DNA from: Pyrenochaeta sp. MPI-SDFR-AT-0127
Taxonomy: Eukaryota; Ascomycota; Dothideomycetes; Pleosporales; Cucurbitariaceae
NCBI GenBank assembly: GCA_020747015.1
Contig: JAGTJM010000065.1
Coordinates: 117,249 to 181,248 of the forward strand
Direction of reading: 5' to 3'
Length of the DNA stretch: 64,000 nt
Both the position numbers and the translations under genes were made by a program. Below the pieces are notes generated by a model. It was not told where the DNA came from and did not search any database. It was given only the letters and a program-made list of their open reading frames with translations. Positions within the stretch are counted from its first letter, which is position 1. The number at the start of each line of letters is the position of its first letter. This document shows, piece after piece, positions 10,238 to 22,692 of this stretch.

Positions 10238-12180
10238 TCCGCAATTCAGGGAATGTATCAAGCTTGATCAAGAACCACGCATTAGCAGAAGGATGGATAT
10301 TCCGTTTTATACTGCTCCTTCTTGATTCGGCTTAAATCCGGCATGTTGTTGACCATTGTGGAGCAAAGCGATTTAAGACACTCTTGGCTCTCGACAGGCA
10401 TTGACTTGGCATCGCGATAACGAGAGTAGGTTGTTGCTGATTTGTAAAATATCGTACGCAACAAATAAACGATGTAGGATGACTAGCGTGGCCGTGTCGC
10501 AGTCGTGGGCTCCTGCGCAATGATGATTCTGGGGACTAAAGACTGTGAACTTTTCATGGTCGGCCAGTGATCCCTACACAACTGCTAGCTTAGTTGCATA
10601 CGGATACTTGGCGCCTGTCATCTACCCGGACCTACTTACAATCTAGATATGAACCATGTCCGCAAAAATTTCTGTGACGTGTCGGAATCACGAACAGCAG
10701 ATATTGCCCCATACAATTGAAGAACGCTTTTGGCCACCGGGCGGGTAGAGTTGTGAGCGTCCGTCAGAAGAAGAAGCTACCCAAGAGGCATCGGTAGCTG
10801 CCGATCGTTATCTCCTAACAGCCACCGAGACGACGCACTTTGGTAGTTGCTAGTCAAAGTGGTATCAGAGAACAGGCCCGTCCAAACGTCGTCCTACGCT
10901 AGTTGGAAACAGGCAGAACCTGAACGGAAAAAGTGGTTCCAGAGCTCCCAGTAATCATTCGGCCTAAACCCTGAGCCTAATGCGTTGGGAGCGAAATTTA
11001 CAGCAGTCTTCATTCTCTTTCACACTCTGAGTGTATCGAGGTCTTGTCGCCAGAAAGAACTAGAAGAGGATACAAAGGCCGTCTCGTCTGTGCAACTGTA
11101 ACCAATCAAGAAGGCCCTTGCTCGGAAATCTAACGCATTCATATTTTCTTTTTGGCAAAATTATGAATGAATGAATGAACAGGAAGCTATCAGATAGCCC
11201 GTCGTTTCGTTTCCTAGCTTGTTGGAATGATAGTGATAACGCCCTGTCATGGCCATGTTGTATTTTTGTAGAGTAGCTCAATGTCACATAGCGAATGGCC
11301 ATGGGAAATGGAAAATTCTGAGGATGATCGACTATGCCTCAAGAAGTGCCGTTACAAATCTAATATCTTGTAGGTGGTTGAAGTATGCGCGAAAGACGTA
11401 TTCGCACTTTTCCTAAGATATGTTCCCTTTCCAGTGGTGCGTGGTCGAAGTGGAGGCTCTAGACTTTCAGATTGGCTCGCGCGAACATCGATCAGCAATG
11501 CAGACCCCACCAAAGGCACCAGAAAACGCATGCACACATAGATCAAGCAAAATACCAAGACAGGGTGGCGGCTTTCTAAATTCTCACACAAACAGCCATC
11601 GGATGGCTTCGGACTAGGCGTCACTAACCCCGCAGTTCTTAGGCTTACTAACCTTTCCTTCCGTCTGAGCCCTCCAATCTTATCTCCTTTTTATCGACTA
11701 GCTCCGATCGTAGTGCTAGGGCTGAATTCACGAGATTCAGTGTCCCAGTTCGCTGCGAAAATGTGTTGGTTGCGAGTGGTGAAATCGGGGGTACACAGTC
11801 AGCACTGCATAGCCAAGTGGCTTACATAATATTCCAAGCATGAAAAGTCCGTCTTAATGCCTAATGTTGTGGGACTTCACGGAGTTTAGGCCAATCGCGT
11901 CGTTACCGGGCGTTGTGCCGGTATTATGATGCTTGATTAATGCTGCAAATATGGTCAGTCTCAGGACATGCGTATGTAGATAATCGACTTATGAAGTTAC
12001 CCCATCGGCGATAACCTATGGAGGGAAGGAAAAATCGAGGATATAAGAGTACTGGCTTCCACCGGTGAGCAAAGTCTCCTCTTTCCTCAAGAGTGAACGT
12101 CATATCACACTTTCCCTTGCAAGATCATAAGTGAGAAGCCCAACATCCTTTTCGATTGGAATATCTCCAAATCAACCACA
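10238..12180. other. 1.9 kb intergenic region, divergent promoters
   Basis: The oxidase (minus) and the dehydrogenase (plus) diverge from this region. Frames up to 90 codons occur on both strands but none shows a recognisable motif, signal or splice structure. Nothing else is supported apart from the TATA element near 12041. Confidence 0.4.
12040..12048 (+). promoter_or_regulatory. TATA box of the short-chain dehydrogenase gene
   Basis: GATATAAGAG lies about 140 bp upstream of the ATG at 12181 and is followed by a pyrimidine-rich stretch (CTCCTCTTTCCTC) where a fungal transcription start would be expected. Confidence 0.4.
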
Positions 12181-13088
12181 ATGGCCACACAAACCCCAGT
12201 TTGGTTCATCACCGCTGCCTCGAGTGGCTTCGGCAAATACATGGCTCTCGAGGCGCTCTCTCGGGGCCATCGAGTCATCGCCAGTGCGCGTAGCACCTCT
12301 CGAATTGCTGATCTCAAAGAAGCTGGTGCGGAGACAGTCGCTCTGGATGTGACTTCGCCCTTGACCGAGATCGAGAAAATTGCCAAAGAGGCGAATGAGA
12401 AGTACGGCTATATCAACCATCTCGTCAATGCTGCGGGATATATCCTCGTTGGTGCCGTAGAGGAGACTTCGTGAGTATATTCAGGCACATCGAAAGAATG
12501 AGCTGATGTATGGCCAGCCCACAAGAAGACTATAACGTCTTCAATACCAATGTTTTCGGCCTTCTCAATGTCTCCAAAGCTTTCCTCCCGTACATCCGTG
12601 CCACTGCCGGTCACCGCACGATCGCAAATTTTGGCAGCATTGGCTCCTGGCGTGGTGGTGCTGGCTATGCGCTCTATTGCGGCACTAAATGGGCGTGCTC
12701 TGGTATCTCCGAATCGATGCACCAAGAGCTTGCCCCATTCGGGATCGCTGTGACCGTGATCGAACCAGGTTACTTTCGTACGGGCTTCTTGAATGCTGGT
12801 GCGCAAATCAAGAGCGAGAAGAGGATCAAGGAGTACGACGAGACCAGCGTTGGCCAGATCAGGGAGACGCTGGATAGAGTAAACAACAACCAGCCGGGCG
12901 ATGTTGTGAAGGGTTGCAAAGTCCTGATTGATATCTTGACAAAGACAGGCGTAGCGGAGGGTAAAGAAGTACCGATTCGCGTTGCACTCGGAAGTGATAG
13001 TCCAGTCACGATACGTGGTAAGTGTGAGGAGACGATCAAGCTGCTCGAAGAATGGGACGGAATCACAAACAACACAGACCACGAGTAG
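12181..13088 (+). CDS. Short-chain dehydrogenase/reductase (classical SDR)
   Basis: Exons 12181-12470 and 12518-13088, with a 47-nt intron (GTGAGT..GGCCAG), encode 286 aa. The Rossmann glycine motif is TAASSGFG (11-18), with Ala in place of the usual Gly of TGxxxGxG; NAAG (83-86) is intact. The catalytic set is Ser137 (in GSIGS), Tyr150 and Lys154 (YCGTK). ARSTSR around residue 36-41 follows the second strand and suggests NADP(H) preference through Arg. The length and the long substrate loop fit the oxidoreductase subgroup that resembles 17-beta-hydroxysteroid or retinol dehydrogenases. The physiological substrate cannot be read from sequence. It is the last oxidoreductase of the left-hand accessory region. 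Confidence 0.92.
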
Positions 13089-15528
13089 TGAGGTATGATC
13101 TATCTCAGCCCGAAAAGTCAAGTCAATCAAGGTTTCTCTTTTGCGATGTTTTTAAGTGTTGCTGAAAGAAAGGAAGCTTTTATTTGGAGTTTATGCGGCT
13201 GTGATTCTATCCAGGATTAGCGCCTGTCATTTAACTTCGACTTGCCTCTTCAGACACTATTCAACTCGATCGCATTGCTTCGTTTCGTTTCAGGTCTCTC
13301 TTTTCCAAATTAATTTACTGCTTTAAACAGCTCCGGTCTGAGCTGAGGTTTATTTTTTGTTCTAGCCTTGTGAAATCTGAAAATTCCCTTTTAGCTGAAA
13401 GGTAGTATATTTTGGTTCCAACTAATTCGACGACGACCTGCTGTGGCTCGTATGCGATAACCCAGGTGAACTCCAAATGCCTGCAAGGCTAACATTCACC
13501 CAAAATGTCCAGACTCATCTGCTACTCCGAATTTGTTCGTATCTTTGAAGGGCACGTAATCTACCAAATTTATATCAGAACATCCCAAGATGTTGTAGGC
13601 GTTCACGCTTCGATGTACTATATACTTGCAACAGCTGTGTGCATCCTAGAAGTGAGAGCCTGCGTTGCAGCCTCTACGTATTTGCATTCCCCTTCCTCAT
13701 TAATCCTAATTTCGCCACCTACTAATTAAAAGCCAACAGTCGTCGTACTTTGCTTTCCCAAGCTAGGTCTTGTGAGGAAAGTCCTTCTTCTTCTTCCTGA
13801 ATAGTAACAGTTCTCGCTCATACTCTGCTTCCGAGTCCAGAAAAGATTTGAAATTACTTATGCAACCTTACGTGGAAGTATCCCGCCAATACTCCTTTTC
13901 GGTAGCCAGAAGGTCCGAAGTCCGATCTACGCGTGAGAGGTGATTTATTCTTGCAGTACTCTGATACATTATTGCGCTCGGAGTTTGCTGTAACCGGTCG
14001 ATGATCGAGGACGGGTTCTCTGCGACGAGGTTAATATACAGCCTACCCTTGTCATGGTGATCACAATCATTCCAGGTAGCATTGAGCATGTGAGCAATTA
14101 TTGGATTTCCTACAAGAGGTCAGGAATCTTCCAACTTCACATGGCTTTTCCCTGGCATTGCTTTTAGTCATTGCCGAGGTGCAGATTTCCTTCCAATCTA
14201 ATCGACTTGCCAGCTTTGTTGACCATTTTCAGTATTTCAAGGTGGATTGAGCATCCTGCTTTCCATGATAAAATGATTGTTTTCATTTCCAGGGTTGAAA
14301 CTCGCCGATGCAACATATGAATCTGGAACGGACGCAGGTCTCTGCATGCAAGCGTACTTTGATCAGTTCGAAGTGGTGATCACCATCCATTGACGAAACA
14401 TTGCTTTGATCTCAACTTTGGATGAAACCGCACAGCCAACGAAGCTTTTCTAAACATGGTCTAGACTGAAATGACTGTTCATTAGGCATGTCCATGTTGT
14501 GGTATATACACCCAGATTTTGTGCCCAGTCTCAAAATGCTAACTTGAGCGTGAAAGGACGAACCGCAAAGGAGTGTTGCCCATCTGTGAGTGTGTCGCAA
14601 TTTGAGCATCGCAAAGTTACATCGCGCTAAACGTCGGCACACCCATGTACCTTTTACCATCCTTGAATGCACACTCATGGGTAACATTGCAAATGCGAAG
14701 TACGTTTGAGAGGGGTGCACCTGATTATCAATTGCATGCTGAAATGTTTCGGTCCACATTACGAAACTGACGTGAACCACTCCAGGGCTCTTTATGAAGC
14801 TTGTTTGTTGGCAGGGGCAATGCGGAATAACACAGCCGGCAATAAGATGTGCACTATGACGGTTCCTGATGCGTGATGGCATGGGTTGAACCAGACAGAA
14901 CATGCATATGTATCTGCCATCCAGCCCCGGCACGCTGCACTGTGACGGCACGTTAGAGATCAGCTCATCGACTGATTGGAATTAGTCAGTTAGTGCCGTA
15001 GAGTGCACCAAGCAAGTACGCTATCGAACCTTCACGTGCACGGCCGACTTGAAACAATGCATCTGCATACAGGTCGTCATTCGCAAGCCTCGTACCATGG
15101 TACAGCGTGGTGTTGCTTGGCTGGTGGGTCGGAAGCAGAATTCCGACAACACCAGGGTTCGCTTCGCAGAGGTGCCGTATAGCTTCCTATACGCCAACAT
15201 GATTTTACCCGGCAATTGCCCCGGAGAAATTTCTCTATCCGGCTTGGCCTTTAACGCAGGTCAAACGGTTGGATCACACCGTAAGCTTTTCTTTCGCTTC
15301 AATGAGTTCGACCCCATTGGCGTAAGCCCAGGATCTGGTTCAGTCGCTTGGTGATCATTCAGGATATCTCACTAGACGAGTGGATCAGGCGCCGAGGAAC
15401 GCCTCCAGACTGAAAGTTCAGGCACAGGTGCTGGAATTGTGGCTTGTGCTAGTCATAAAAGTCTTAATGCTGCTTGAAGCGAGCCGAGAGAATTATTGAG
15501 AAGATGGTCTCAGGTGAGATGAGATCAT
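13089..15528. other. 2.4 kb gene-free region
   Basis: No supported gene. The longest frame (14412-14951, minus, 179 codons) is rich in Cys, His and Met scattered without pattern and shows no known motif. The region lies between the 3' ends of the dehydrogenase and the rhodopsin-like gene, so it need not hold promoters. It could be decayed mobile DNA, but no terminal repeats or transposase motif were seen. Confidence 0.4.
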
Positions 15529-16812
15529 TTACACCCTACTCTCAGGATAAACAATGCGCTGTTCTTCAAGTTCCGAGTCAGATGCCAGCCATGCTCCACC
15601 ACCTTGCCTTTCGTTACGCACAGCGGGTCGTTGCTCGCCACTGCCCACAGCTTTGAGGTTATAGGCTTCATTCTGGATAACTGTACCCGCAGATCCACTG
15701 CCTGAGTTGCCTTTGCTCCCATTTCCAAAGCTCTTTCCACCGCTTCGTTCACGGCTGTGATAATGATACGCACCGTTTTGACTCCTCTCTCTTTGCGATT
15801 TTGAAAAGAGCGCTTTAAGCGCGGGTATGGATGCACACAAAATGCCCATATTGACCTCGACCATACTCCAGACATTGATGGGGACAGCGTCGTAAAAGGG
15901 GTCCTTAGACTCGGTGTAGATCCTGATCGAATGGAGGCGCACAATCGAAGCGATGCAGGAGAAGATCCCCAAGCTGAAGATGACAATCAAGGCGAGCTTC
16001 TCTCCGCCGGGTCGTTGGACTTTGAGGAGTGTGGATATGGGTAGCATGATGATCCAAATATCGAGTGCGATGTGGACGGAACTCGTTGCTGTATACGTGA
16101 GTCAAAGTGCTGTGGAGATGTGTGCAAAGCCTTACTGTAGAAGAATGCGGTGGTATTGATACACTTTCCTTGGACCATACCGGTAAAATCCCACATCTTG
16201 TGTAAAGGAATGCATTGCGTCAAGCAGACTACAACACATACAACACAAAAGGTTGCCAAAAAATATATGGTGCCTTTGCAAAGGTGCTCGAACTTTTTTG
16301 CTGCGGCTAGATGAACAATTAGCCATACCGCCGTACAGAATAGAACGAATGCCTACCAACGCGCAAGTAGAAAAGGAGGATGGATATCTTGATGGAGTTG
16401 ACAAGAAAATAATAGAGCAGCTCGATTGCCAGCGTTATCTGCACCTGGTTCACCATTTGCACTGGCGTCAACACTCGCATGCTAAAGCCTAGACCATTAC
16501 TTCGCAGGGCTAGGATGATGACGAAATATGCAATTGTGAGAAGCTAATAGTGTCAGCAAGTATGCTGAAGTACTTCTGGAGATACCCACTAAAGCAACTA
16601 GCATTGCCCAGTCATCTTTGCCCACGTTCCGGAGTACACAACTCCGCGTATATATGCGAAGAGTGACGACGATAGCTAAGACTTCTTAGCTAGAGTAGAC
16701 CTCCAAAGGTTCCGGGACACTCACTTGACAGCGCTGTAAGTCCTGCGCTTACACCAATGCATACTTTTTGGCTGGCGAGGCCTTGCCCCATGATATCATC
16801 ATTTGAAGACAT
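15529..16812 (-). CDS. Fungal rhodopsin-fold 7-TM integral membrane protein (Pth11-like family)
   Basis: Five exons: 16725-16812, 16590-16675, 16357-16543, 16136-16306 and 15529-16088; introns are 46-50 nt, all GT..AG, giving 363 aa. The reconstruction restores the family's landmark segments in order: LRIYTR after helix 1, VGKDDWAMLVA, ILLFYLRVAAAKKFE, CIPLHKMWDF, GKCINT, HIALDIWIIMLPIS and NVWSMVEVNMGILCASIPALK. These mark the large fungal rhodopsin-like domain family that also includes Pth11-type receptors. There is no CFEM domain. The C-terminal 100 residues are cytoplasmic-looking, rich in Ser, Gly and charged residues. It should be a plasma membrane protein, possibly a receptor; the ligand is unknown. 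The start at 16812 is the first ATG in frame and gives a short extracellular N-terminus. Confidence 0.88.
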
Positions 16813-17667
16813 GTTGGCAAAAAACCAACGCAAGAATCACGGCAGACGTTGTAAAGGGATCTTGAAGTTCTACGAGTTCGGGGCGTGAACATATGTATAG
16901 TCGGCGCATGATGGAAGCAGCTTCGTATCAGACCAGCCAGACCGTGTGCAAGCCACCGTGGCAAGGTTATAAGGTTCGGAAATGGAGATATTAGAATAAA
17001 GTTTCCAGCATGTGCGAGTTTGTGGCACTCGAAACCATGCAGGGCCTCGAACCTGCAGGTGTTGTAACCCCAAGTGCTGATACAACCGAACCGTTCAAAG
17101 TGGTCGATCGTACATCTGATGCATAATGTACCGTAATATAGCCGTTGTAAGCTAGAATTGACAGGACGAGTCAGTCAATACGAACAAGGCGTCCATTTTA
17201 CGCGGATTTACAGGTAATACTAGCGAAGTCAAGATGAGGACTGTGGGGTACGTTCCTGTTGAGCGGCCATTCGTACATCGGAAGAAACTGCAAGAAAAGG
17301 CTTAGCATCAGTAGAAAGATTGTAGCCGGGAAGGTCCAAGAGTTGCCATGTGCTGTGGAGAGGTTCGTTTCTGGTTCATCCCTTATTAGGCTAAAGATTA
17401 TCATGCGAGAGATTGTAGCATCACTCTGCGGGGTATGAGCGGGAAAGCGGTCTCCGGCTGAGCCGGTGCAGTGCAAATAAAAAGCTGGAGAAGAATGTAC
17501 GATTGACCGAAATCATGGATCTGATATGATCCAGGATAATTGATCGACGATGGTCGGAATCCATGCGATAATTGGAAGAGAGAATAGGAAAAAGTGATTC
17601 GCCATAATGAAGACATGTCCCGTGACACATCAATGCTGGATGAGGCCATGCCCAAAATAACATCCAC
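16813..17667. other. Intergenic, no gene seen
   Basis: About 0.85 kb between the rhodopsin-like gene and the Nudix gene, both on the minus strand. It should contain the promoter of the former. No motif-bearing frame is present. A short tRNA-like T-arm near 17045 was examined and rejected. Confidence 0.4.
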
Positions 17668-18700
17668 TCAGGTCAATTTCCACCGTTTGGCGAACTCTAT
17701 GCCTTCGGCAAGTGTGCCCACCCTGGCGTCAATCGCATAGCCTTGTTGTTCAAACTTGATACACTCATTCCAGAGGTCCTTAAGCGGAACAGAGAATGTC
17801 TCGATGAATTCATTCTCCTCCAACTCAGGCTGAGGATTCTGGTTTTCCGGGCGAGACATGTCGACTGTGACGTGGATCATACGCAAATTGGTATTGCAGA
17901 AGCCTGGATCTGTGTCGAAGGTCAGTTGGTGTTGGTAGGCCCCCAGTGAGGCTTCGATCGCCTTATGCCTTGTTGAACGGAAAGGATGATTAGTGCCAGT
18001 GGAACAATGAAGAAAATGCTGATTCGTGGAGAAATCGAAAGTCAGTGGCTCAACTGCTGGGACAGCCTCAACTATGATGAAAGCGGTACACGCCGATGAC
18101 GATGAAGGTGGGTGACCGACTTCAGAAGCTTCAAAGGCCTCGTAAGCAACAGGTACGCACCATTGAACATGACTGGGCTAACATCGAAAGTCGTGTCCTT
18201 GACTACCTCACCGATGTAACCGGTCTCTTCCTTCAGTTCACGCACAGCGCACATCTCAGGCGACTCATTAGCGTCCATCAAGCCGGCCGGAATCTCGATA
18301 ACGGTGGCGTTGACTGGTGGACGCCATTGCTTCTGGAGAACAATGCGAGGTTCATCATTTGGCTTGGCCGGGTCTTGAAGGATGGCTGCGACACCGACGC
18401 CGTCTATATCAGTGCCTATGGGCCGTGTGAGACGCTCGGCAGATTCCCACGTGCGCTCGATGCCATGTGGGTCGGCATATCTTATCCTGCAGACAGTCAA
18501 TACTCAATCATGTTTAATTGGCAGAGAATTGCGAAATTCCTGTGTGGCTGCTTACATACTTGACGAGGGTCGCCCATTTAGCGTCCTTGTACTCCTGAGA
18601 GGGTTTAGGACGTGATCTCACTTGATTGTCAGAGTTGACTGACCAACGGTTCTGTGCTGAGAACCTTGGACTTGTCGGAGGCCTTTTGGGAGGGCTCCAT
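17668..18700 (-). CDS. ADP-ribose pyrophosphatase, Nudix hydrolase
   Basis: Four exons, 18644-18700, 18560-18594, 18161-18486 and 17668-17909, give 219 aa. Each junction restores family sequence: STEPLEYKDAKW, VKIRYADP and MFNDPGFCNTN. The Nudix box fits GX5EX7REUXEEXGU exactly: G99, E105, R113-E114, E117-E118, G120. The N-terminal SKVLSTEPL..WE..ER pattern and the DPGxxxxN segment are typical of the eukaryotic ADP-ribose diphosphatase group (yeast Ysa1), which splits ADP-ribose into AMP and ribose 5-phosphate using Mg ions. The third intron is 251 nt, unusually long here beside the 49- and 73-nt ones. The protein lacks an evident targeting signal and is probably cytosolic. Confidence 0.93.
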
Positions 18701-21110
18701 TGCAATCACAATGATGAGCAATCAGCTAAGTGCGGGGGGATCGTTGGCCGGCGTTGGGTGGTGAATGAAGGGGTGTTTTTCCTTTAGCACTAATTAGGCT
18801 GTGTGACGACACAGATCGTGAGTCTACGCCAAGAGCCTCGACGCGACTGTCTTTGGACAGACCGGTCGCGCTCCAGCAACTGTCAAGACGTGTGTGCACA
18901 ATCCATTACGTTGTTCCACTTCAGGGGGCGCTGCTCACTTGAAGCGAGATTGATACCGTCATGCTAAGCAGCGTTTACGGTCTCAGCTCTGCCAAATCCC
19001 ACCGGCTCTGACGCCAATGCTGCGATCGTCGGAAGCAGTGAGCAGCAGCGAGCGGAAATGCCAAAGGCGCAGCCATGGGCCGGTCGTTGAGCGGCGAAAG
19101 CGCATAGATCCCGGGCGAGACTCAGCTCCTCGGGACCATGTGGCCCTACATTTCCACCAGCCTGGCCGCGGACGAGGCTCAGAATCGATAGTCTGGCGTC
19201 TGCGGCTCTCAGGCGCCCGGTGGACCACTGTTAGCCTCAGGGACCGACAATGATTTTTCACAGCTGCAATCTCCTTATTCTGGGACCGCCTCCTTTAAAT
19301 CATGTTGGCTATGAAGTTTGGCGGGTTTTTTTGCTCGCGATGGAATCTCGGCACCGCCGGCGAATACGAGGCGTTAACGGGCCGTGGAAGTGCCCAACAC
19401 CACGCAAAACCTTCTCTGCGGTCGCTGCCAAAGACATTCCAGACCCCCAAAGCGTCGGCATTCAAAATCACGATCGGCAAGGCCCCAAGGGCGTTCGGCG
19501 CCTTACCGTCATCGGCAATTCACGATGCAATTGAAGCGACAAGTTCACATCATTGACATTGCAATTGTCATCTCCACCCACAGCATTGCATGCTTCGGCT
19601 GATGTCAGATGATTACCCCGACCGCCGCAATTGTTCCTCTGCGTTGTCGTCTCCACAATAGAGGTTTGCATTGATTAGGACGACGCTCCATCGCTCACCG
19701 GCAGAGTCATTGGCGAGCAACTCCGTGTTTCGTTTTGGCGGACGTCTGCCCATTCAATCGTGGTGCGACACCTGCTGCGCCTGTCAACGCTGTCACACGT
19801 TGTTGGGGTCAGCAATTCACGGCGATGAAACAGTGCCGCCGGCCCTTCTTCCGCTCTATCGTGTGCATGTTGATATTAACCTCGCGTCGTCAGCAAGTCC
19901 ATCCCGCAACGTCACGTTTTTCGCAAGCCATGTCCGCCCACGCAACAAGTCGAAGAGGTTACCGTGCAGAGCATTAGGGCTGAGAAAAGGGATCGACTTC
20001 GGGAGATGTCCTTCGCGACAAGGGCAACAGCGTGCCGTGCCCGTGGCCTGGTTTTTTTCGGGTTGAAGAGGCGCTACGCGTTGACCCTTTTGCCCGCTTG
20101 GCGCATCCAACTCGGGCTACGTGCTATATGCTCACTTCCCCTGCCAAGTCCCGCCGGGCGGCCATGAGTGGGCGGCCTGGGCTGTTTGGGCTGCCGCTTT
20201 GCCTGTTCCTGTGCAAGCTCTCCTCTGGCGTCAGGGGCATGCGGAACGGGGAGCGAATCATGTCTTTGTCAGCCGTCGACATGACTTTGCCAAACGCCTG
20301 ATATTCGCCACATGTTTGCCATCACAACGTGGGCGAGTGCTCCTGAATGACGACTTCCAGGGACTCAGGGCTATGCAGCGCTTCCAATCTACCAAAAGTG
20401 CCTTGTCGGCCCCGGAGAATGTGCAAAGTTTGCCCCAAATCCACGAGTCGGACAACCCAGGAGAAGCTTTCAGACTCTTTCGAGCACCGACATATGCGCA
20501 AGGCTGGCCTCTGCATGGGCACGTCGGCCGACCCACGCCCTCAAACCTTGCCATCCTCAAATAGGCTACCGTGTCTGAGTCGTCCATCCTTTTTTGGCAG
20601 CGTGCACTGTTCAGCAGACATTGATTGGCTCTCCGCTTCGCTTCGCGGACCAGCATTGCGATCCAGGCCTGTCACTCTGCTTTTAGATCCAAAGTAAACG
20701 TGCCGACAGCGTATGGATGGCGCCAGACTGAAGCAGGCAGCGCGCGCCTGCTGGAGCCAGCCTCTTTTACTCCTCGTCCCTCCCATCTCACTCAACTCCC
20801 CTTCGAATTTCCAGGTGCTCGCGCTTCAAGTCATTCATTCCAGTGTGTCTCGCTCACACGTCCTTTCGTTTCGTACAAGCATCGTGTCTTCTGCCTTGTG
20901 CTCTCCGAGCCTGGATTCCTTCTGCCTGTGACCGAAACTTTTGCCCGGAAGATTGCGCCCTTTACCCATTTGGAAGGACTATTCAATTATTACATTTCAT
21001 TTATCGACCTTGGTCTTTGGCTGCGAGCACGTCGCCCGTAGCAATACTTCCCGGACGAGCCGCATTGGACAGGACCAGCGACAGCTGCTGTCCCACACAA
21101 AATCGTCACA
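18701..21110. other. 2.4 kb GC-rich intergenic region
   Basis: The region separates the divergent Nudix gene and a membrane protein gene. Overlapping frames occur on both strands, as expected for GC-rich DNA, but none has a domain or consistent splice structure. The right end (about 20760-21110) is pyrimidine-rich and probably holds the promoter and 5' UTR of the next gene. Confidence 0.4.
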
Positions 21111-22692
21111 ATGTCTGCAACGAGTTGGTTTGGCAACTTGCAGTTGGCATACAAGTACATGTGAGTATTGGTATTAGGTCCAGTACATTCGCATACTAAC
21201 CCCAACAGCGTTGTGTTTCTGGCTCTACTCGTCTTGGTCATTTTTGCAGGATTCATCAAAGTATTGTTCGACCGCAGGAAGTAAGTAACACCCACGAATT
21301 CAGGAAACCTCCCAGGCTTACCGTCAACCAGGTTGAAGAAGGCTAAGAAGGCTGAATTGGAGGCTGGCCCCAAAGAGGATACTGTGGAGCTCAACCAGCG
21401 CGAGAAGGATGAGGGAGACCTGTTCGGTATTCGCGCCATTGAGGCTGGCTTCTTTGCTGGCGTCGCTCAGTCGCGCCCAACATCAAGAGCAGGATCTATT
21501 ATTGACCACCCATCCATGAGCTCCAGCACGCTTGTAGGCGGCAATGCCAGCTCTCCTCTGATGAAGGGACACTCGGCAAACAACAGTGTCATGAGTCTGC
21601 AGTTGGGCGGCAACAAGGACGCGAGCTCGCAACGAAGAATATCCCCTCCCTCGATGAAGCTTCGCCCATCCGAGGCTGAACTGAACGGACGACATAATCA
21701 CAATGGCGCCGTCGACATGTCTCTCCATGTTCCCCCATCACCTGGACTCCCGCGGGCCCCACCGTCTCCAACCTTCGGCGGGTCCGACAGCGACAGCGAC
21801 GATTTCACTCCTCGGTCAATGTCCCCTCGATCTGCCGATTTTAACCCACAACACTACGCCCCAGCACCGAAGATTCCTATGCCTGATGCTCTCCGAGTCT
21901 CGTATCACTCTGGAAGCGATGATCAGGCAAAGTCACAGTCTGCCTCGTACAACAACTCGCCCGGCCAGTCACCTACGCCTCCATCGCCTGGCAACCCACC
22001 TGCGGCAAGGCTGCCCACGCTGCCTGCAACTGCTCTGAGCAAAGACTCGCGTTCGCCGTCCCCCGAATCCGATCGTCCCCGTGTGCGGGTTCACCAGCCG
22101 AGTAGGTAGACTTTCCTTGGTGCGTTTTGTGTAATTTTAGCATTTAATAGACAATACGGGCAATTCCTGACATTTGTGGCAAGACAATGAGCCTTCGCAA
22201 ACCCCTTCAGCTCCCCAACTGCAGCCGCAAACATACGCACCGACCCATAACCGCGACGGCAGCAGTGCCAGCAGCATCTATAGCAACGGAAACCGATTAA
22301 GCACATTCCAAGCCTACCAAGCATACCAAAAACAGACAGACCGATCTGGGTCGGCCGCATCGACTGATTCGTACAACTATGGCTTCTCATCAGCGGATGA
22401 GTCGGGTCGCACGTCGGTTGTATTGTCTGGTGACAAGGACGATGAACGACGCCCCAGTCAGTCAAGCTCGTTTCTCGCACCGGCCCCGTTGCAGAACGGT
22501 CAGGCTGGAAACAAGGATTCTCGATTGAGTGACTTCTACGATGCCTACTACCGCAACTCTCAGATCGGACCTGCTCAGCCAGTCGATAGCAAACGCCCCG
22601 TGGTCGACAGGCAATCCACCATCATGGAGGTCGACTCACCAATGCCGTCGCCGTTGTTCCCCAAGACAAATCAGCCTGGAGCAGCGTTCTAG
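21111..22692 (+). CDS. Uncharacterised single-pass membrane protein, disordered cytoplasmic tail
   Basis: Four exons, 21111-21160, 21209-21280, 21332-22101 and 22184-22692, give 466 aa. The first two short exons encode one hydrophobic helix, about residues 18-36 (VVFLALLVLVIFAGFIKVL), followed by a strongly basic stop-transfer stretch (DRRKLKKAKKA). Everything after about residue 60 is low in hydrophobic residues and rich in Ser, Pro, Asn and Gly, with many SP/TP sites, so it looks disordered and a phosphorylation target. A positive-inside reading places the long tail in the cytosol. The last intron ends at GGCAAG, a weak acceptor chosen because it follows a CTGAC branch site and keeps the frame open. 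I recognise no family; it looks like a Pezizomycotina-specific protein. Confidence 0.75.

Noticed and set aside
14412..14951. 179-codon minus-strand frame
   Set aside because: No motif, erratic composition and no splice partner; probably chance.
17030..17110. tRNA-like T-arm (GGTTCGAGG with flanking GCAGG/CCTGC, minus strand)
   Set aside because: The loop is one base too long and no matching acceptor stem, D-arm or anticodon arm could be placed at the right distance.
19000..20800. Many overlapping frames of 60-147 codons between the Nudix gene and the membrane protein gene
   Set aside because: All three frames on both strands are open by turns, typical of GC-rich non-coding DNA; none has a domain.
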